DNA of 31,499 nt, from assembly GCA_902791885.1 (NCBI GenBank), contig CADAXO010000022.1:1-31499 (forward strand). The letters run 5' to 3'. Both the position numbers and the translations under genes were made by a program. This DNA comes from Oscillospiraceae bacterium (GTDB lineage: Bacteria; Bacillota_A; Clostridia; Saccharofermentanales; Saccharofermentanaceae). Below, one piece after another: positions 1-7,198 of this stretch. A model generated the notes under the pieces. The model was not told where the DNA came from, ran no database searches, and was given only the letters and a program-made list of their open reading frames with translations. The stretch's first letter is position 1. Every line of letters begins with the position of its first letter.

Positions 1-20
1 CCCAAGAGGGTGGAGAAAGT

Positions 21-935
21 ATGGTAAGCGGTACTACTGTTCTTAAAGCTGAAGAGACTTCGAGACTTGACGTATTCATAAGCTCGAAGATCGATTCCTA
101 TACGAGATCATATTTTAACGGCCTTATCGCTGACGGCAAGGTTCAGGTCAACGGCAAGGTTATTACAAAGTCGGGATATAAAGTTTCTGCGGGTGATGAG
201 ATAACCGTTGATATTCCCGAACCTTTAAGTGATGAGACTGTAGCACAGGATATTCCGCTTGATATCCTTTATGAGGATGATGATCTTATAATCATCAACA
301 AGCCCCAGGGAATGGTTGTTCATCCGGGTGCCGGTCATCATGATATGACATTGGTCAATGCTTTGCTTTCACATTGTGAGGGCAATCTTTCAGATATCAA
401 CGGAGTAATAAGACCCGGAATCGTTCACCGTATCGATAAGGATACATCGGGAGTTATGATGGCTGTTAAGAATAATGAGATGCATATTAAGATCTCAGAT
501 ATGCTGAGCCGTCATGAGATCGAAAGAACGTACAGGACTATAGTTTACGGCGTTATTTCCGAAGATAAAGGAACGATCGATGCACCTATCGGAAGATCAT
601 CCAAGGACAGACGTAAGATGACTGTAGTCGAAGACGGCAAGCCTTCGGTTACTCATTTTGAAGTTGTCGGAAGATACAGGGAAGGAACAGATCTTGAGGT
701 TAGACTTGAGACAGGAAGAACTCACCAGATCAGAGCTCATATGACTTACATCGGTCATCCTGTATTCGGTGATCCGCTTTATGCGTCCAAGAGAGATTCT
801 TACGGACTGAGCGGCCAGTGCCTTCACAGTAAGTCTATAAGGTTTATCCATCCGAGAACAGGGGAGGAACTTTATTTCGAGACAGAGCTCCCCGAATACT
901 ATGAGGAGTTGCTTAAAAGGTTAACAGCCCTTTAA
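21..935 (+). CDS. rluD: Ribosomal large-subunit pseudouridine synthase, RluD/RluA family
   Basis: 304 residues, the normal family length. An N-terminal S4 RNA-binding domain (about residues 13–70, with DGKVQVNGKV) is followed by the RluA-type catalytic domain. The catalytic-Asp motif is visible as HRIDKDTSG (about residue 136), and RTHQIRAHM near the C-terminus is the second family signature. The enzyme isomerises specific uridines in 23S rRNA to pseudouridine. The ATG at 21 follows GTGGAGAAAGT, which contains a weak Shine-Dalgarno GGAG. In many Clostridia lspA lies just upstream, but only 20 bases are visible here. Whether the target sites match E. coli RluD is not determinable, so the symbol denotes the family. 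Confidence 0.93.
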   Translation: MVSGTTVLKAEETSRLDVFISSKIDSYTRSYFNGLIADGKVQVNGKVITKSGYKVSAGDEITVDIPEPLSDETVAQDIPLDILYEDDDLIIINKPQGMVVHPGAGHHDMTLVNALLSHCEGNLSDINGVIRPGIVHRIDKDTSGVMMAVKNNEMHIKISDMLSRHEIERTYRTIVYGVISEDKGTIDAPIGRSSKDRRKMTVVEDGKPSVTHFEVVGRYREGTDLEVRLETGRTHQIRAHMTYIGHPVFGDPLYASKRDSYGLSGQCLHSKSIRFIHPRTGEELYFETELPEYYEELLKRLTAL

Positions 936-937
936 TG

Positions 938-946
938 TGATAAAAT
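938..946 (+). promoter_or_regulatory. Extended -10 promoter element upstream of phoH
   Basis: TGATAAAAT (TGn plus TAAAAT) ends seven bases before the phoH ATG at 953, and no Shine-Dalgarno sequence separates the two. The arrangement would give a leaderless phoH transcript. A TTAACA lies at 921–926, but the 14-base spacing is too short for a canonical -35. The same nonamer occurs before purL and corA. Confidence 0.4.
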
Positions 947-952
947 TAGCAT

Positions 953-1810
953 ATGAACAGCCTTTACGAGAATGACATCTTTAAGGACGGTAAGATAAAC
1001 AGTTATGTTCAGGGCATAGCTGCATTCTACGGATGTACCGTGGAATTCAATGATAATACCGTCGATATACAGGGTGAATCATTATCTTCCGTTAATATGG
1101 CACAGGCTGCTATCGAAGAGTTCGTTAGGGATGACTTCGAGATCATCTATACGACTCCTTCCGGAAGGGCTGTAAGACCTAAGACATACGGTCAGAAGTT
1201 CTATGTGGATTCCATCAACAGATCCGAGCTTGTTATCTGTTCCGGCCCTGCAGGTTCAGGTAAGACTTTCCTGGGTGTTGCCATGGCTGTTAAGGCTTTC
1301 CGTGCACACGAGGTATCAAGGATCATACTTACAAGACCTGCAGTTGAAGCAGGAGAGAAGCTTGGCTTTCTTCCCGGAGACATACAGGAGAAGGTTAACC
1401 CTTATATGAGACCTATATACGATGCACTTGAAGTGCTTCTGGGACAGGAGCTTTTCGAGAGGTATTACGAGAAGGGTCTTATTGAAGTTTCGCCTCTGGC
1501 TTTCATGCGTGGCCGTAACCTTGACGATGCTTTTGTGCTTCTTGATGAGGCTCAGAACACCACTTGCGAGCAGATGAAGATGTTCCTTACAAGATTAGGA
1601 CTTAACTGCAAGGCGTGCGTGTGCGGTGACTTTACGCAGATCGATCTTCCCAAGGGCATGAAAAGCGGACTTGCGGACTGTATCAGCGTCCTCGAGGATA
1701 TAGAAGGAATAAGTGTAGTTGCACTTGAGAACGGTGATATTGTAAGAAATCCGCTCGTAAGAAAGATAGTTGCGGCTTACGAAGAAAGGGACAGGTTGCT
1801 TTATGTATAA
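953..1810 (+). CDS. phoH: PhoH-family ATPase
   Basis: 285 residues. The Walker A motif is GPAGSGKTFLG (about residue 98) and Walker B is VLLDEAQNTT (about residue 197), as in PhoH/YbeZ-type P-loop ATPases; a short KH-like N-terminal segment precedes them. In bacteria this protein pairs functionally and genetically with YbeY in ribosome/RNA maturation, and ybeY is indeed two genes downstream. The start is the only ATG that fits the family N-terminus, but it has no recognisable ribosome-binding site and may be leaderless. The 3' end overlaps pgpH by 8 bases, which suggests translational coupling. Family-level assignment is secure; the exact biochemical role of PhoH remains poorly defined. Confidence 0.93.
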   Translation: MNSLYENDIFKDGKINSYVQGIAAFYGCTVEFNDNTVDIQGESLSSVNMAQAAIEEFVRDDFEIIYTTPSGRAVRPKTYGQKFYVDSINRSELVICSGPAGSGKTFLGVAMAVKAFRAHEVSRIILTRPAVEAGEKLGFLPGDIQEKVNPYMRPIYDALEVLLGQELFERYYEKGLIEVSPLAFMRGRNLDDAFVLLDEAQNTTCEQMKMFLTRLGLNCKACVCGDFTQIDLPKGMKSGLADCISVLEDIEGISVVALENGDIVRNPLVRKIVAAYEERDRLLYV

Positions 1811-3857
1811 GTCTTCTTTCCAGCAGATATTTGTTACTATCCTGAGCGTAATTATTATCGTTCTGCTCGTATTCTACGGCTACAGGCCGGTAAGCTACGA
1901 TCTTTCCGTCGGATCCGTGTCCAATATCGATATCTATGCACAAAGAAGCTTTATCGATACATATCAGACCGAATACGAGGCTGTTATTGCCAAGAACTCC
2001 GTAAGCCCGATCTTTATAAGATCCGAGGAGCTTTCCAATAACAGCATTACCAATGTCGAGCTTTTCTTCTCGATCCTTAGAGAGGCGAGATATCACCGCT
2101 TCAATATGTACGGTGTTGTTGCTGATGACTGGGATGAGACTCTTGCACAGATGAGAGCTCAGCTTGCATCCGAGTTCACCAACATGCCCGACGATAATAC
2201 TCTTGATGCTTTCCTTACGATGTCGACCTCAACATTCAACTTCATCGAAGATAAGTCAGTCTCGATGGCCGAGATCATTATGATGGATAACGTTAATTCG
2301 GATACGTTAACGCTTGAGATTGATTCCAGAGTACAGCAGTTTAATGAGAATTACTTTGAATTTGCTTCGTATTCCGATGCGATCCACAATATCCTGAAGT
2401 GTCTTCTGACGCCTAACTCGGTATTTGACAGTGATGCCACAGACGAGGCGGGAGAGAACGCTTACATAACGGCTATGAACGCTCCTATCACGGTTGATAA
2501 GGGTACCAAGATCATCTCTGCAGGCGATGTTGTTACCGAACACACATATCAGTGTCTTATCGATCTCGAGCTTGTAAGAAGCGATACAACGGATCTTCTT
2601 ATCCTTGTCAGAATAGCTGCTTATATCGTTATTTTGTCATTGATAATGATCATTTACTTTGTACGCAAGGATTCGGACAGATTCCCGGATATGCGTATCT
2701 TCTACATGATCATAATTACATTTATCATACCGATATTGGCTTCGGTCTACCTTGCTGAATTCTCTGCCATCATCATAGTGACGCTGTTCTTTACCGCGAT
2801 TGTTTCCACTTATATGGGTACGCGTAACGGTATCGTTCTTTCTGTAATCGAGACACTGATGATGTGGCCTCTTTATAACTTCGATCCGGAGTTCGTATAT
2901 GTATCCGTTGTAGGCATCGTAGTAACAGCCTCGATAGCAGGTAAGAAGAACCGTACTTACAACAGTGCGAGCCTTATTATCCTTCCTGCGCTCGCATGCG
3001 TTTTGTCCGTTGTAAGCTACAATGCGATATTCTCGACAACGCTTCAAAGCTTTATCGAATCCGGTGTATGGACCGGCGTATCCGCTATTTTGTCTATTAT
3101 CCTTGCGATTGGTGTAATGCCTATCGTTGAGCTGTTCTCCAAGGTAGTATCGCCTGTTAAGTTGATCGAACTCTCACAGCCCGGAAATCCTTTGCTTAAG
3201 AGATTGTTCCTTGAAGCTCCCGGCACATACAGCCATTCAATGATGGTCGCGTCCCTTGCCGATGCTGCAGCTGATGCCATCGGAGCAGATTCACTGTTCT
3301 GCAGAGTTGCAAGCTATTTCCACGATATCGGTAAGCTTGAGAATCCTAACTTCTTTACTGAGAACCAAAGTGACGGGTATAACCCTCATAATGATCTTCC
3401 TGTAATGGAGAGCGTCAGCATAATAACCTCACATACCAAGGACGGTGTTAAGCTTGCACGTAAGTATCATCTGCCTGAGACTTTTGTAAATGTAATCGAA
3501 GAACATCACGGTACAACATATCCCGGATACTTCTATTACAAGGCTTGCAAGGAGGCAGAGGAGCAGGGACTTCCCGCACCCAATGTCGACGAATTCAGAT
3601 ACGAAGGCAGGATCCCGAGCACAAGGGAGTCTGCTGTAGTAATGATCTCCGATACTGCTGAAGCTGCCATCAGATCCAATAAGCTTACGGATGTTAACGA
3701 GATCGAGAAGCTTATAAGAAGACTTATTAAGGACAAGATCGACCAGGATCAGCTTGTAAATTCTGGTCTTTCCTTCGACGATCTCGAGAAGATAGTAAAT
3801 GCCTTTAAGCAGGTATATGCGGGAACACTTCACGAAAGGATACAGTATCCTCAATGA
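1803..3857 (+). CDS. pgpH: 7TM-HD membrane phosphodiesterase (PgpH/YqfF type)
   Basis: 684 residues from the ATG at 1803. That start is preferred over an upstream in-frame codon because AAGGGACAGG sits at the right distance and the N-terminus then begins just before a signal anchor ([17 protein letters not shown]). Order: membrane anchor, extracellular 7TMR-HDED region (about 30–270), a cluster of about seven membrane helices (about 275–450), then a cytoplasmic HD domain with H at about 478 ([10 protein letters not shown]), the HD pair at about 507 ([11 protein letters not shown]), EEHHGT and MISDTAEAA. Characterised homologues hydrolyse the second messenger c-di-AMP. It overlaps phoH by 8 bases and ybeY by 4 (ATGA). 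The order phoH–pgpH–ybeY is conserved across Bacillota. Confidence 0.93.
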   Translation: MYKSSFQQIFVTILSVIIIVLLVFYGYRPVSYDLSVGSVSNIDIYAQRSFIDTYQTEYEAVIAKNSVSPIFIRSEELSNNSITNVELFFSILREARYHRFNMYGVVADDWDETLAQMRAQLASEFTNMPDDNTLDAFLTMSTSTFNFIEDKSVSMAEIIMMDNVNSDTLTLEIDSRVQQFNENYFEFASYSDAIHNILKCLLTPNSVFDSDATDEAGENAYITAMNAPITVDKGTKIISAGDVVTEHTYQCLIDLELVRSDTTDLLILVRIAAYIVILSLIMIIYFVRKDSDRFPDMRIFYMIIITFIIPILASVYLAEFSAIIIVTLFFTAIVSTYMGTRNGIVLSVIETLMMWPLYNFDPEFVYVSVVGIVVTASIAGKKNRTYNSASLIILPALACVLSVVSYNAIFSTTLQSFIESGVWTGVSAILSIILAIGVMPIVELFSKVVSPVKLIELSQPGNPLLKRLFLEAPGTYSHSMMVASLADAAADAIGADSLFCRVASYFHDIGKLENPNFFTENQSDGYNPHNDLPVMESVSIITSHTKDGVKLARKYHLPETFVNVIEEHHGTTYPGYFYYKACKEAEEQGLPAPNVDEFRYEGRIPSTRESAVVMISDTAEAAIRSNKLTDVNEIEKLIRRLIKDKIDQDQLVNSGLSFDDLEKIVNAFKQVYAGTLHERIQYPQ

Positions 3858-4603
3858 GAATCAATATTATTAATGAATGTACTGGCCTCGAAGATTCCAA
3901 GATCGAACTTTGGAAGACTTATCTGGATAAGTTAGCTGTTGTGTTCGGTGACAGAGGTTACGCTTCCGATATCCCTGTTAGGGTAATGGAAGATGCTTAT
4001 GCGACACTTACTTTTGTTGGTGCCGCTGAGATCCGTGAGACAAATAACGAGCAGCGCGGAATAGATAAGACTACGGATGTATTGTCTTTCCCTATACTTG
4101 ATATGCATAACGGAAAACTGATCGATAAGTCATCCGGTATAGACTTCGAATTGGACGAAGACGGTAATCAGATATTGAATCTGGGAGATATTCTTATCAA
4201 TCCCGATGAAGCTTATAACAATGCTGATAAATACGGTCACAGCATTGAGCGTGAGATCGCATTTCTGACAGCTCATTCGCTGCTTCACCTCGTAGGTTAC
4301 GACCATAACGAGAAATCCGATGAGACACGTATGATCAAGGCTCAGAAGGAGCTCATGGCAGAAATCGGTCTTGCCATAGGCGATGAGCAGGCAGAGATCA
4401 CTGACCATAAGGATGACAATATCGCATATCCTGCAGGGTCCATTGCCAAGCACTGCGGTTATGTTTCCATCCTGGGCCGTCCTAACGTAGGTAAGTCAAC
4501 CTTCATTAACTATATAACCGGTATGAAGGTCGCAATTGTTTCTCACAAGCCTCAGACGACACGTACTAACATCAGATCTATTTATAACACTAATTATTTA
4601 TAA
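3854..4603 (+). CDS. ybeY: YbeY endoribonuclease fused to the start of Era (truncated by frameshift)
   Basis: Residues 1 to about 165 are a complete YbeY metal-dependent rRNA-processing RNase, with the zinc signature [11 protein letters not shown]. After a short linker the same frame runs into the Era GTPase N-terminus: [18 protein letters not shown] (P-loop) and [16 protein letters not shown] (switch I), then stops at 4601–4603. The stop is created by an exact 16-bp tandem duplication at 4579–4610. With one copy removed, 3854–5393 becomes one 507-residue ORF, so the ancestral gene was a YbeY–Era fusion. In related genomes dgkA and sometimes cdd lie between ybeY and era; both are absent here. 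YbeY itself should be intact and functional; the Era stub of about 50 residues cannot bind GTP alone. The start ATG overlaps the pgpH stop. Confidence 0.85.
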   Translation: MRINIINECTGLEDSKIELWKTYLDKLAVVFGDRGYASDIPVRVMEDAYATLTFVGAAEIRETNNEQRGIDKTTDVLSFPILDMHNGKLIDKSSGIDFELDEDGNQILNLGDILINPDEAYNNADKYGHSIEREIAFLTAHSLLHLVGYDHNEKSDETRMIKAQKELMAEIGLAIGDEQAEITDHKDDNIAYPAGSIAKHCGYVSILGRPNVGKSTFINYITGMKVAIVSHKPQTTRTNIRSIYNTNYL

Positions 4604-4610
4604 CACTAAT
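4579..4610 (+). repeat. Exact 16-bp tandem duplication disrupting era
   Basis: TATTTATAACACTAAT occurs at 4579–4594 and again at 4595–4610 without a mismatch; the flanking bases differ, so the unit is exactly 16 bp. Because 16 is not a multiple of three, it shifts the reading frame by +1 and creates TAA at 4601–4603. Deleting either copy joins NIRSIYNTN directly to DAQIIFTDTPG, the expected Era sequence. Confidence 0.95.
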
Positions 4611-5393
4611 GATGCGCAGATAATCTTTACGGATACTCCCGGTGTCCATAACCCGAGCAACAAACTCGGTAAGATCATGGTGGGAAACAGCTTCTCGAGT
4701 GCAAAGAACGCAGATGCTGTTCTTCTTATCGTTGACGGAAGATTTTCAGAGCCGGGTGCCGTCGAGAAGAAGCTTCTAGAACTTTGTAAGGAGAACAATA
4801 AGAAGGTAGTTCTTGCAGTAAATAAGTCTGATGACGTTACAAAAGAAAGCCTACTTCCTTTGATCAGTGCTTATTCTACTCTCTACGATTATGTCGATAT
4901 TATCCCTATCTCAGCTAAGACAGGCGATAACGTAGAGGTGCTTCTCGATATACTCGCAGGACTTCTTCCTGAAGGCCCGAGGCTCTTTGATTCAGAGTAT
5001 ATGACAGATCAGTCAGAGAGGACTATTTCTGCTGAGCTTATCAGAGAGCAGATCCTCCATTTTGTCGATCAGGAGATCCCTCACGGAACTGCAGTCGAGA
5101 TCGATTCTTTCGAGGAGAAGTATGATGAGGATGCCAAGGACGAGTACGACAGAAGCTGCATTGTAATCCATGCCACGATCATCTGTGAGAAGGATACTCA
5201 CAAGGCGATAATAATAGGCAAGGGAGGGCAGATGATCAAGCGTATCGGCACTTCCGCCAGGATCAATATCGAGCGCCTAGTCGGATGCAAAGTCTATCTC
5301 GAACTCTATGTTAAGGTTAGGGAAGACTGGAAGAATAACGACACTCTCTTAAGAAGTTACGGTTTCAGGCCGGAGGACGATAATGCCATCTGA
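4595..5393 (+). pseudogene. era: Era GTPase, remainder out of frame
   Basis: This is the rest of Era, read one frame away from the ybeY-era ORF. It carries G3 (FTDTPGVHNP), G4 (NKSD), G5 (PISAKTGDN), then the C-terminal KH domain with IIGKGGQMIKRIG and LELYVKVREDW. Era is an essential-type GTPase for 16S rRNA/30S maturation. The open frame extends back to a TTG at 4536, but Era similarity begins only in the second copy of the 16-bp repeat and there is no P-loop, so this is not a separately functional gene. Functional Era would require loss of one repeat copy, ribosomal frameshifting, or a sequence error. The end overlaps recO by 11 bases. All visible downstream motifs are intact, which argues that the break is recent or artefactual. 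Confidence 0.85.
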
Positions 5394-6060
5394 TCCTTAT
5401 TCATTTAAGGGCATCATACTTAAGACATCCGAGTACAAGGAGAAAGACCGCATGATATCCGTCCTAACCAAGGACCACGGTATCGTATCCGTATGCGTCA
5501 AAGGCGTCTCCGGGAAGCAGTCGAAAAACTCATTTGTATCGGTTCCGTACTCATACTGTGATTTTGTCGTTACCGACTCTCACAACTTTCTCTATCTTAA
5601 AGAAGGCAGCGTTATCTCAGGCAACACGGGTATCATGGATTCTCTTGAAGCTATGGCTGTCGCCGGTCATATGGCAGACTGCCTTTCATGGACTGTGATG
5701 CAAAGTGAGAATGCCAGGGATTGTTATGAGCTGTCTATTTATTCTTTCTATGCTTTATCTTTAACACCTTCGGATTATCTGTCAGTAATGATCATCTTCA
5801 ACTGGCGACTAATGTGGCAGCTCGGTATGGCTGATAAAGCCCAAATCTGCGTGGGCGAGAAGTTCGGTAATCACAGGCTTTCCAAGCGTGATATGGAGAT
5901 CCTTGATTATATCGGCACCAGTCCCATAAGCAAGATCTTCGCCTTAAAGCTTGATGAATCAGATATCAGGGATTTAAGGGGAATGACGCTTGATTATCTT
6001 AGGATGCACCTTGAGAAGGATATACAGGATCCTGTTTATAAATTGAATCTTCCAAATTGA
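5383..6060 (+). CDS. recO: DNA repair protein RecO, zinc-ribbon-less
   Basis: 225 residues, somewhat shorter than typical RecO (about 240–250). The N-terminal OB fold is clear: FKGIILKTSEYKEKDRMISV, then LTKDHGIVSVCVKGV. It is followed by the helical domain. RecO helps load RecA on SSB-coated DNA with RecR. Position directly after era is the standard Bacillota order. The usual four-Cys zinc ribbon of the C-terminal domain is missing: where CxxC pairs are expected only one Cys is seen (AQICVGEKFGNHRLSK). The ATG lies inside the era 3' end. The last codons contain the -35 box of the next promoter. Confidence 0.85.
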   Translation: MPSDPYSFKGIILKTSEYKEKDRMISVLTKDHGIVSVCVKGVSGKQSKNSFVSVPYSYCDFVVTDSHNFLYLKEGSVISGNTGIMDSLEAMAVAGHMADCLSWTVMQSENARDCYELSIYSFYALSLTPSDYLSVMIIFNWRLMWQLGMADKAQICVGEKFGNHRLSKRDMEILDYIGTSPISKIFALKLDESDIRDLRGMTLDYLRMHLEKDIQDPVYKLNLPN

Positions 6061-6085
6061 CATCACTGCATATAAGATTTAATAT
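6057..6085 (+). promoter_or_regulatory. Sigma-A promoter for the leader/GNAT operon
   Basis: A perfect TTGACA at 6057–6062 overlaps the recO stop codon. A 17-base spacer leads to TAATAT at 6080–6085 as a plausible -10. Transcription would start near 6092, about 18 bases before the leader ORF start and just upstream of its AAGGAGG Shine-Dalgarno (6097–6103). Confidence 0.65.
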
Positions 6086-6109
6086 CAATTAAACTCAAGG
6101 AGGCTGTGA

Positions 6110-6196
6110 ATGCGTTCAACTGCAATGACAATGATGCATATGCATATGTTTATGTATGATCGAACATCATATGGTCTTGCAAGCGTGCAGAAATAA
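6110..6196 (+). CDS. 28-residue Met/His-rich leader peptide
   Basis: ATG at 6110, perfect AAGGAGG seven bases upstream, TAA at 6194–6196. The N-terminal half contains MTMMHMHMFM (residues 6–15): seven of the first 15 residues are Met, and His-Met is repeated. The peptide is too short for a folded enzyme. It is followed at 30 bases by a strong intrinsic terminator that precedes two acetyltransferase genes. This is the layout of a leader peptide in ribosome-mediated transcription attenuation. A ribosome paused at residues 10–15 would leave 6171–6179 free to form an antiterminator; one reaching the stop codon would cover it. What causes the pause (Met or charged-tRNA shortage, or a ribosome-targeting drug) is unknown. 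I do not recognise the peptide. Confidence 0.65.
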   Translation: MRSTAMTMMHMHMFMYDRTSYGLASVQK

Positions 6197-6233
6197 TTGT
6201 CGCTTATAAATCTATAGTAAGTATCAAGGCCAT
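6171..6233 (+). promoter_or_regulatory. Predicted antiterminator pairing (attenuator)
   Basis: AUGGUCUUG at 6171–6179, within the leader ORF, can pair over nine bases (one G–U) with CAAGGCCAU at 6225–6233. The latter includes most of the upper 5' arm of the terminator, so the two structures exclude each other. Upstream, CATATG at 6137–6142 and 6143–6148 (the His-Met codons) can pair with the CATATG at 6168–6173, and TATGAT/ATCATA can form a hairpin at 6155–6171; either would block the antiterminator. Confidence 0.55.
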
Positions 6234-6258
6234 TTATCAGACGATGAATGGCCTTTTT
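6226..6258 (+). terminator. Intrinsic terminator between leader ORF and GNAT genes
   Basis: A 13-bp stem: AAGGCCATTTATC (6226–6238) with GATGAATGGCCTT (6243–6255), one G–U pair, loop AGAC. The run TTTTT (6254–6258) then G and TTT follow. It ends 21 bases before the first GNAT start codon, so read-through is needed for expression of the operon. Confidence 0.85.
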
Positions 6259-6279
6259 GTTTACCGAAAGGAGATTAAA

Positions 6280-6747
6280 ATGAACATCAGAAGATTCAAA
6301 GAGGAAGAAGCAAAAGAGGTATCGGATCTTATCCGTAAGACTATAAGAATCTCAAACACCAAGGATTATCCGCTTCAGTTGATGGAGCTTCTTATCGAGA
6401 CTGAAACTCCAGAGCATGTACTCGAGAGAGCATCCTGGACTCATTTCTATGTAGCTGAAGATGAGGGAAAAATCGTTGGTTGCGGCGCGATCGGGCCTTT
6501 CTGGGGTAAAGAAGATGAGAGCGGACTCTTTACTATCTTCGTCCTTCCCGAGTATCAGGGCAAAGGGGTAGGCAGAGCAATAATAGAAACTCTCGAAAAG
6601 GACGAGTACTTCTTAAGAGCAAAGAGGATTGAGATACCGGCTTCAATCACAGGTGTACCGTTCTATCTTAAGATGGGATACCATTATAAGAACGGAATAA
6701 CGGAACCTGATGAAGAACACCTGATAAGGCTGGAGAAGAACAGATAA
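6280..6747 (+). CDS. GNAT-family N-acetyltransferase
   Basis: 155 residues from the ATG at 6280, which has AAAGGAG at 6267–6273; an upstream in-frame ATG at 6244 lies inside the terminator stem and has no ribosome-binding site. The acetyl-CoA-binding motif A is visible (LPEYQGKGVGRAIIETLEK, about residues 87–105), preceded by beta strands YVAEDEGKIVGCGAIGPF and followed by PASITGVPFYLKMGYHY, the usual C-terminal GNAT pattern. Such enzymes transfer acetyl groups to amines of small molecules or proteins; the substrate here is unknown. It is the first gene of a two-GNAT operon under the leader/terminator upstream. Only one base separates its stop from the next start. Confidence 0.85.
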   Translation: MNIRRFKEEEAKEVSDLIRKTIRISNTKDYPLQLMELLIETETPEHVLERASWTHFYVAEDEGKIVGCGAIGPFWGKEDESGLFTIFVLPEYQGKGVGRAIIETLEKDEYFLRAKRIEIPASITGVPFYLKMGYHYKNGITEPDEEHLIRLEKNR

Positions 6748-6748
6748 T

Positions 6749-7198
6749 ATGGAAGAATTTATACTCTTGGATGAATCATATCTTGATAAAATGGCACGTC
6801 TTTATCAAAGCGCTTTCAAAGGCGAACCATGGAATGATGACTGGAGCAATGAAGTACAGTTAACTGAATATATAAAGGACGTCTCCGGAGGCTGTAATCC
6901 TTTGAATTACGGCCTTCTTATAGACGGAGAGCTCGTTGCTATGTCTTTAGGATCGCTTCGTCACTGGTGGGAGGGAACTAACTATAATATAGAAGAGTTC
7001 TGCGTCTCACCGGTTCTTCAGGGGCAGGGAATAGGCTCCCGCTTCATTAAGCTGATAGAAGCGGATATCAAAAGCAGAGGTTTAAGCGGAATCTTTCTTC
7101 AGACAGACTCTGATAAGCCGTCTTACAGGTTCTATACAAAGAACGGGTTCGGCGAGCTTACCAAGCATGTCAGTTTCTATAAGAGCGTAAAAACTTAA
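6749..7198 (+). CDS. GNAT-family N-acetyltransferase, possibly aminoglycoside-type
   Basis: 149 residues. The CoA motif is [19 protein letters not shown] (about residues 87–105), followed by [21 protein letters not shown], a pattern I associate with clostridial GNATs and with AAC(6')-like enzymes; this resemblance is from memory and not tested. [11 protein letters not shown] near the N-terminus is also common in that group. If it does modify an antibiotic, the leader-peptide attenuator upstream would make sense as drug-inducible control; that is inference. The gene starts one base after the first GNAT and must be co-transcribed. Its stop overlaps by two bases the stop of the convergent cell-wall protein gene fragment, and no terminator is visible between them. 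Confidence 0.82.
   Translation: MEEFILLDESYLDKMARLYQSAFKGEPWNDDWSNEVQLTEYIKDVSGGCNPLNYGLLIDGELVAMSLGSLRHWWEGTNYNIEEFCVSPVLQGQGIGSRFIKLIEADIKSRGLSGIFLQTDSDKPSYRFYTKNGFGELTKHVSFYKSVKT

Noticed and set aside
1..46. End of an upstream gene (lspA expected)
   Set aside because: Two frames run to stops at 27 and 46, but too few codons are visible to support any identification.
4536..5393. Independent era gene starting at TTG 4536
   Set aside because: The first 20 codons are out-of-frame P-loop/switch I DNA with no similarity to Era; the P-loop is only in the other frame.
6086..6258. T-box or SAM riboswitch as the leader element
   Set aside because: No T-box motif or SAM-type core is recognisable, and the space is filled by an ORF with a good ribosome-binding site.
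6244..6279. Start of the first GNAT at ATG 6244
   Set aside because: That ATG is in the terminator 3' arm and has no Shine-Dalgarno; ATG 6280 has AAAGGAG and fits the family N-terminus.
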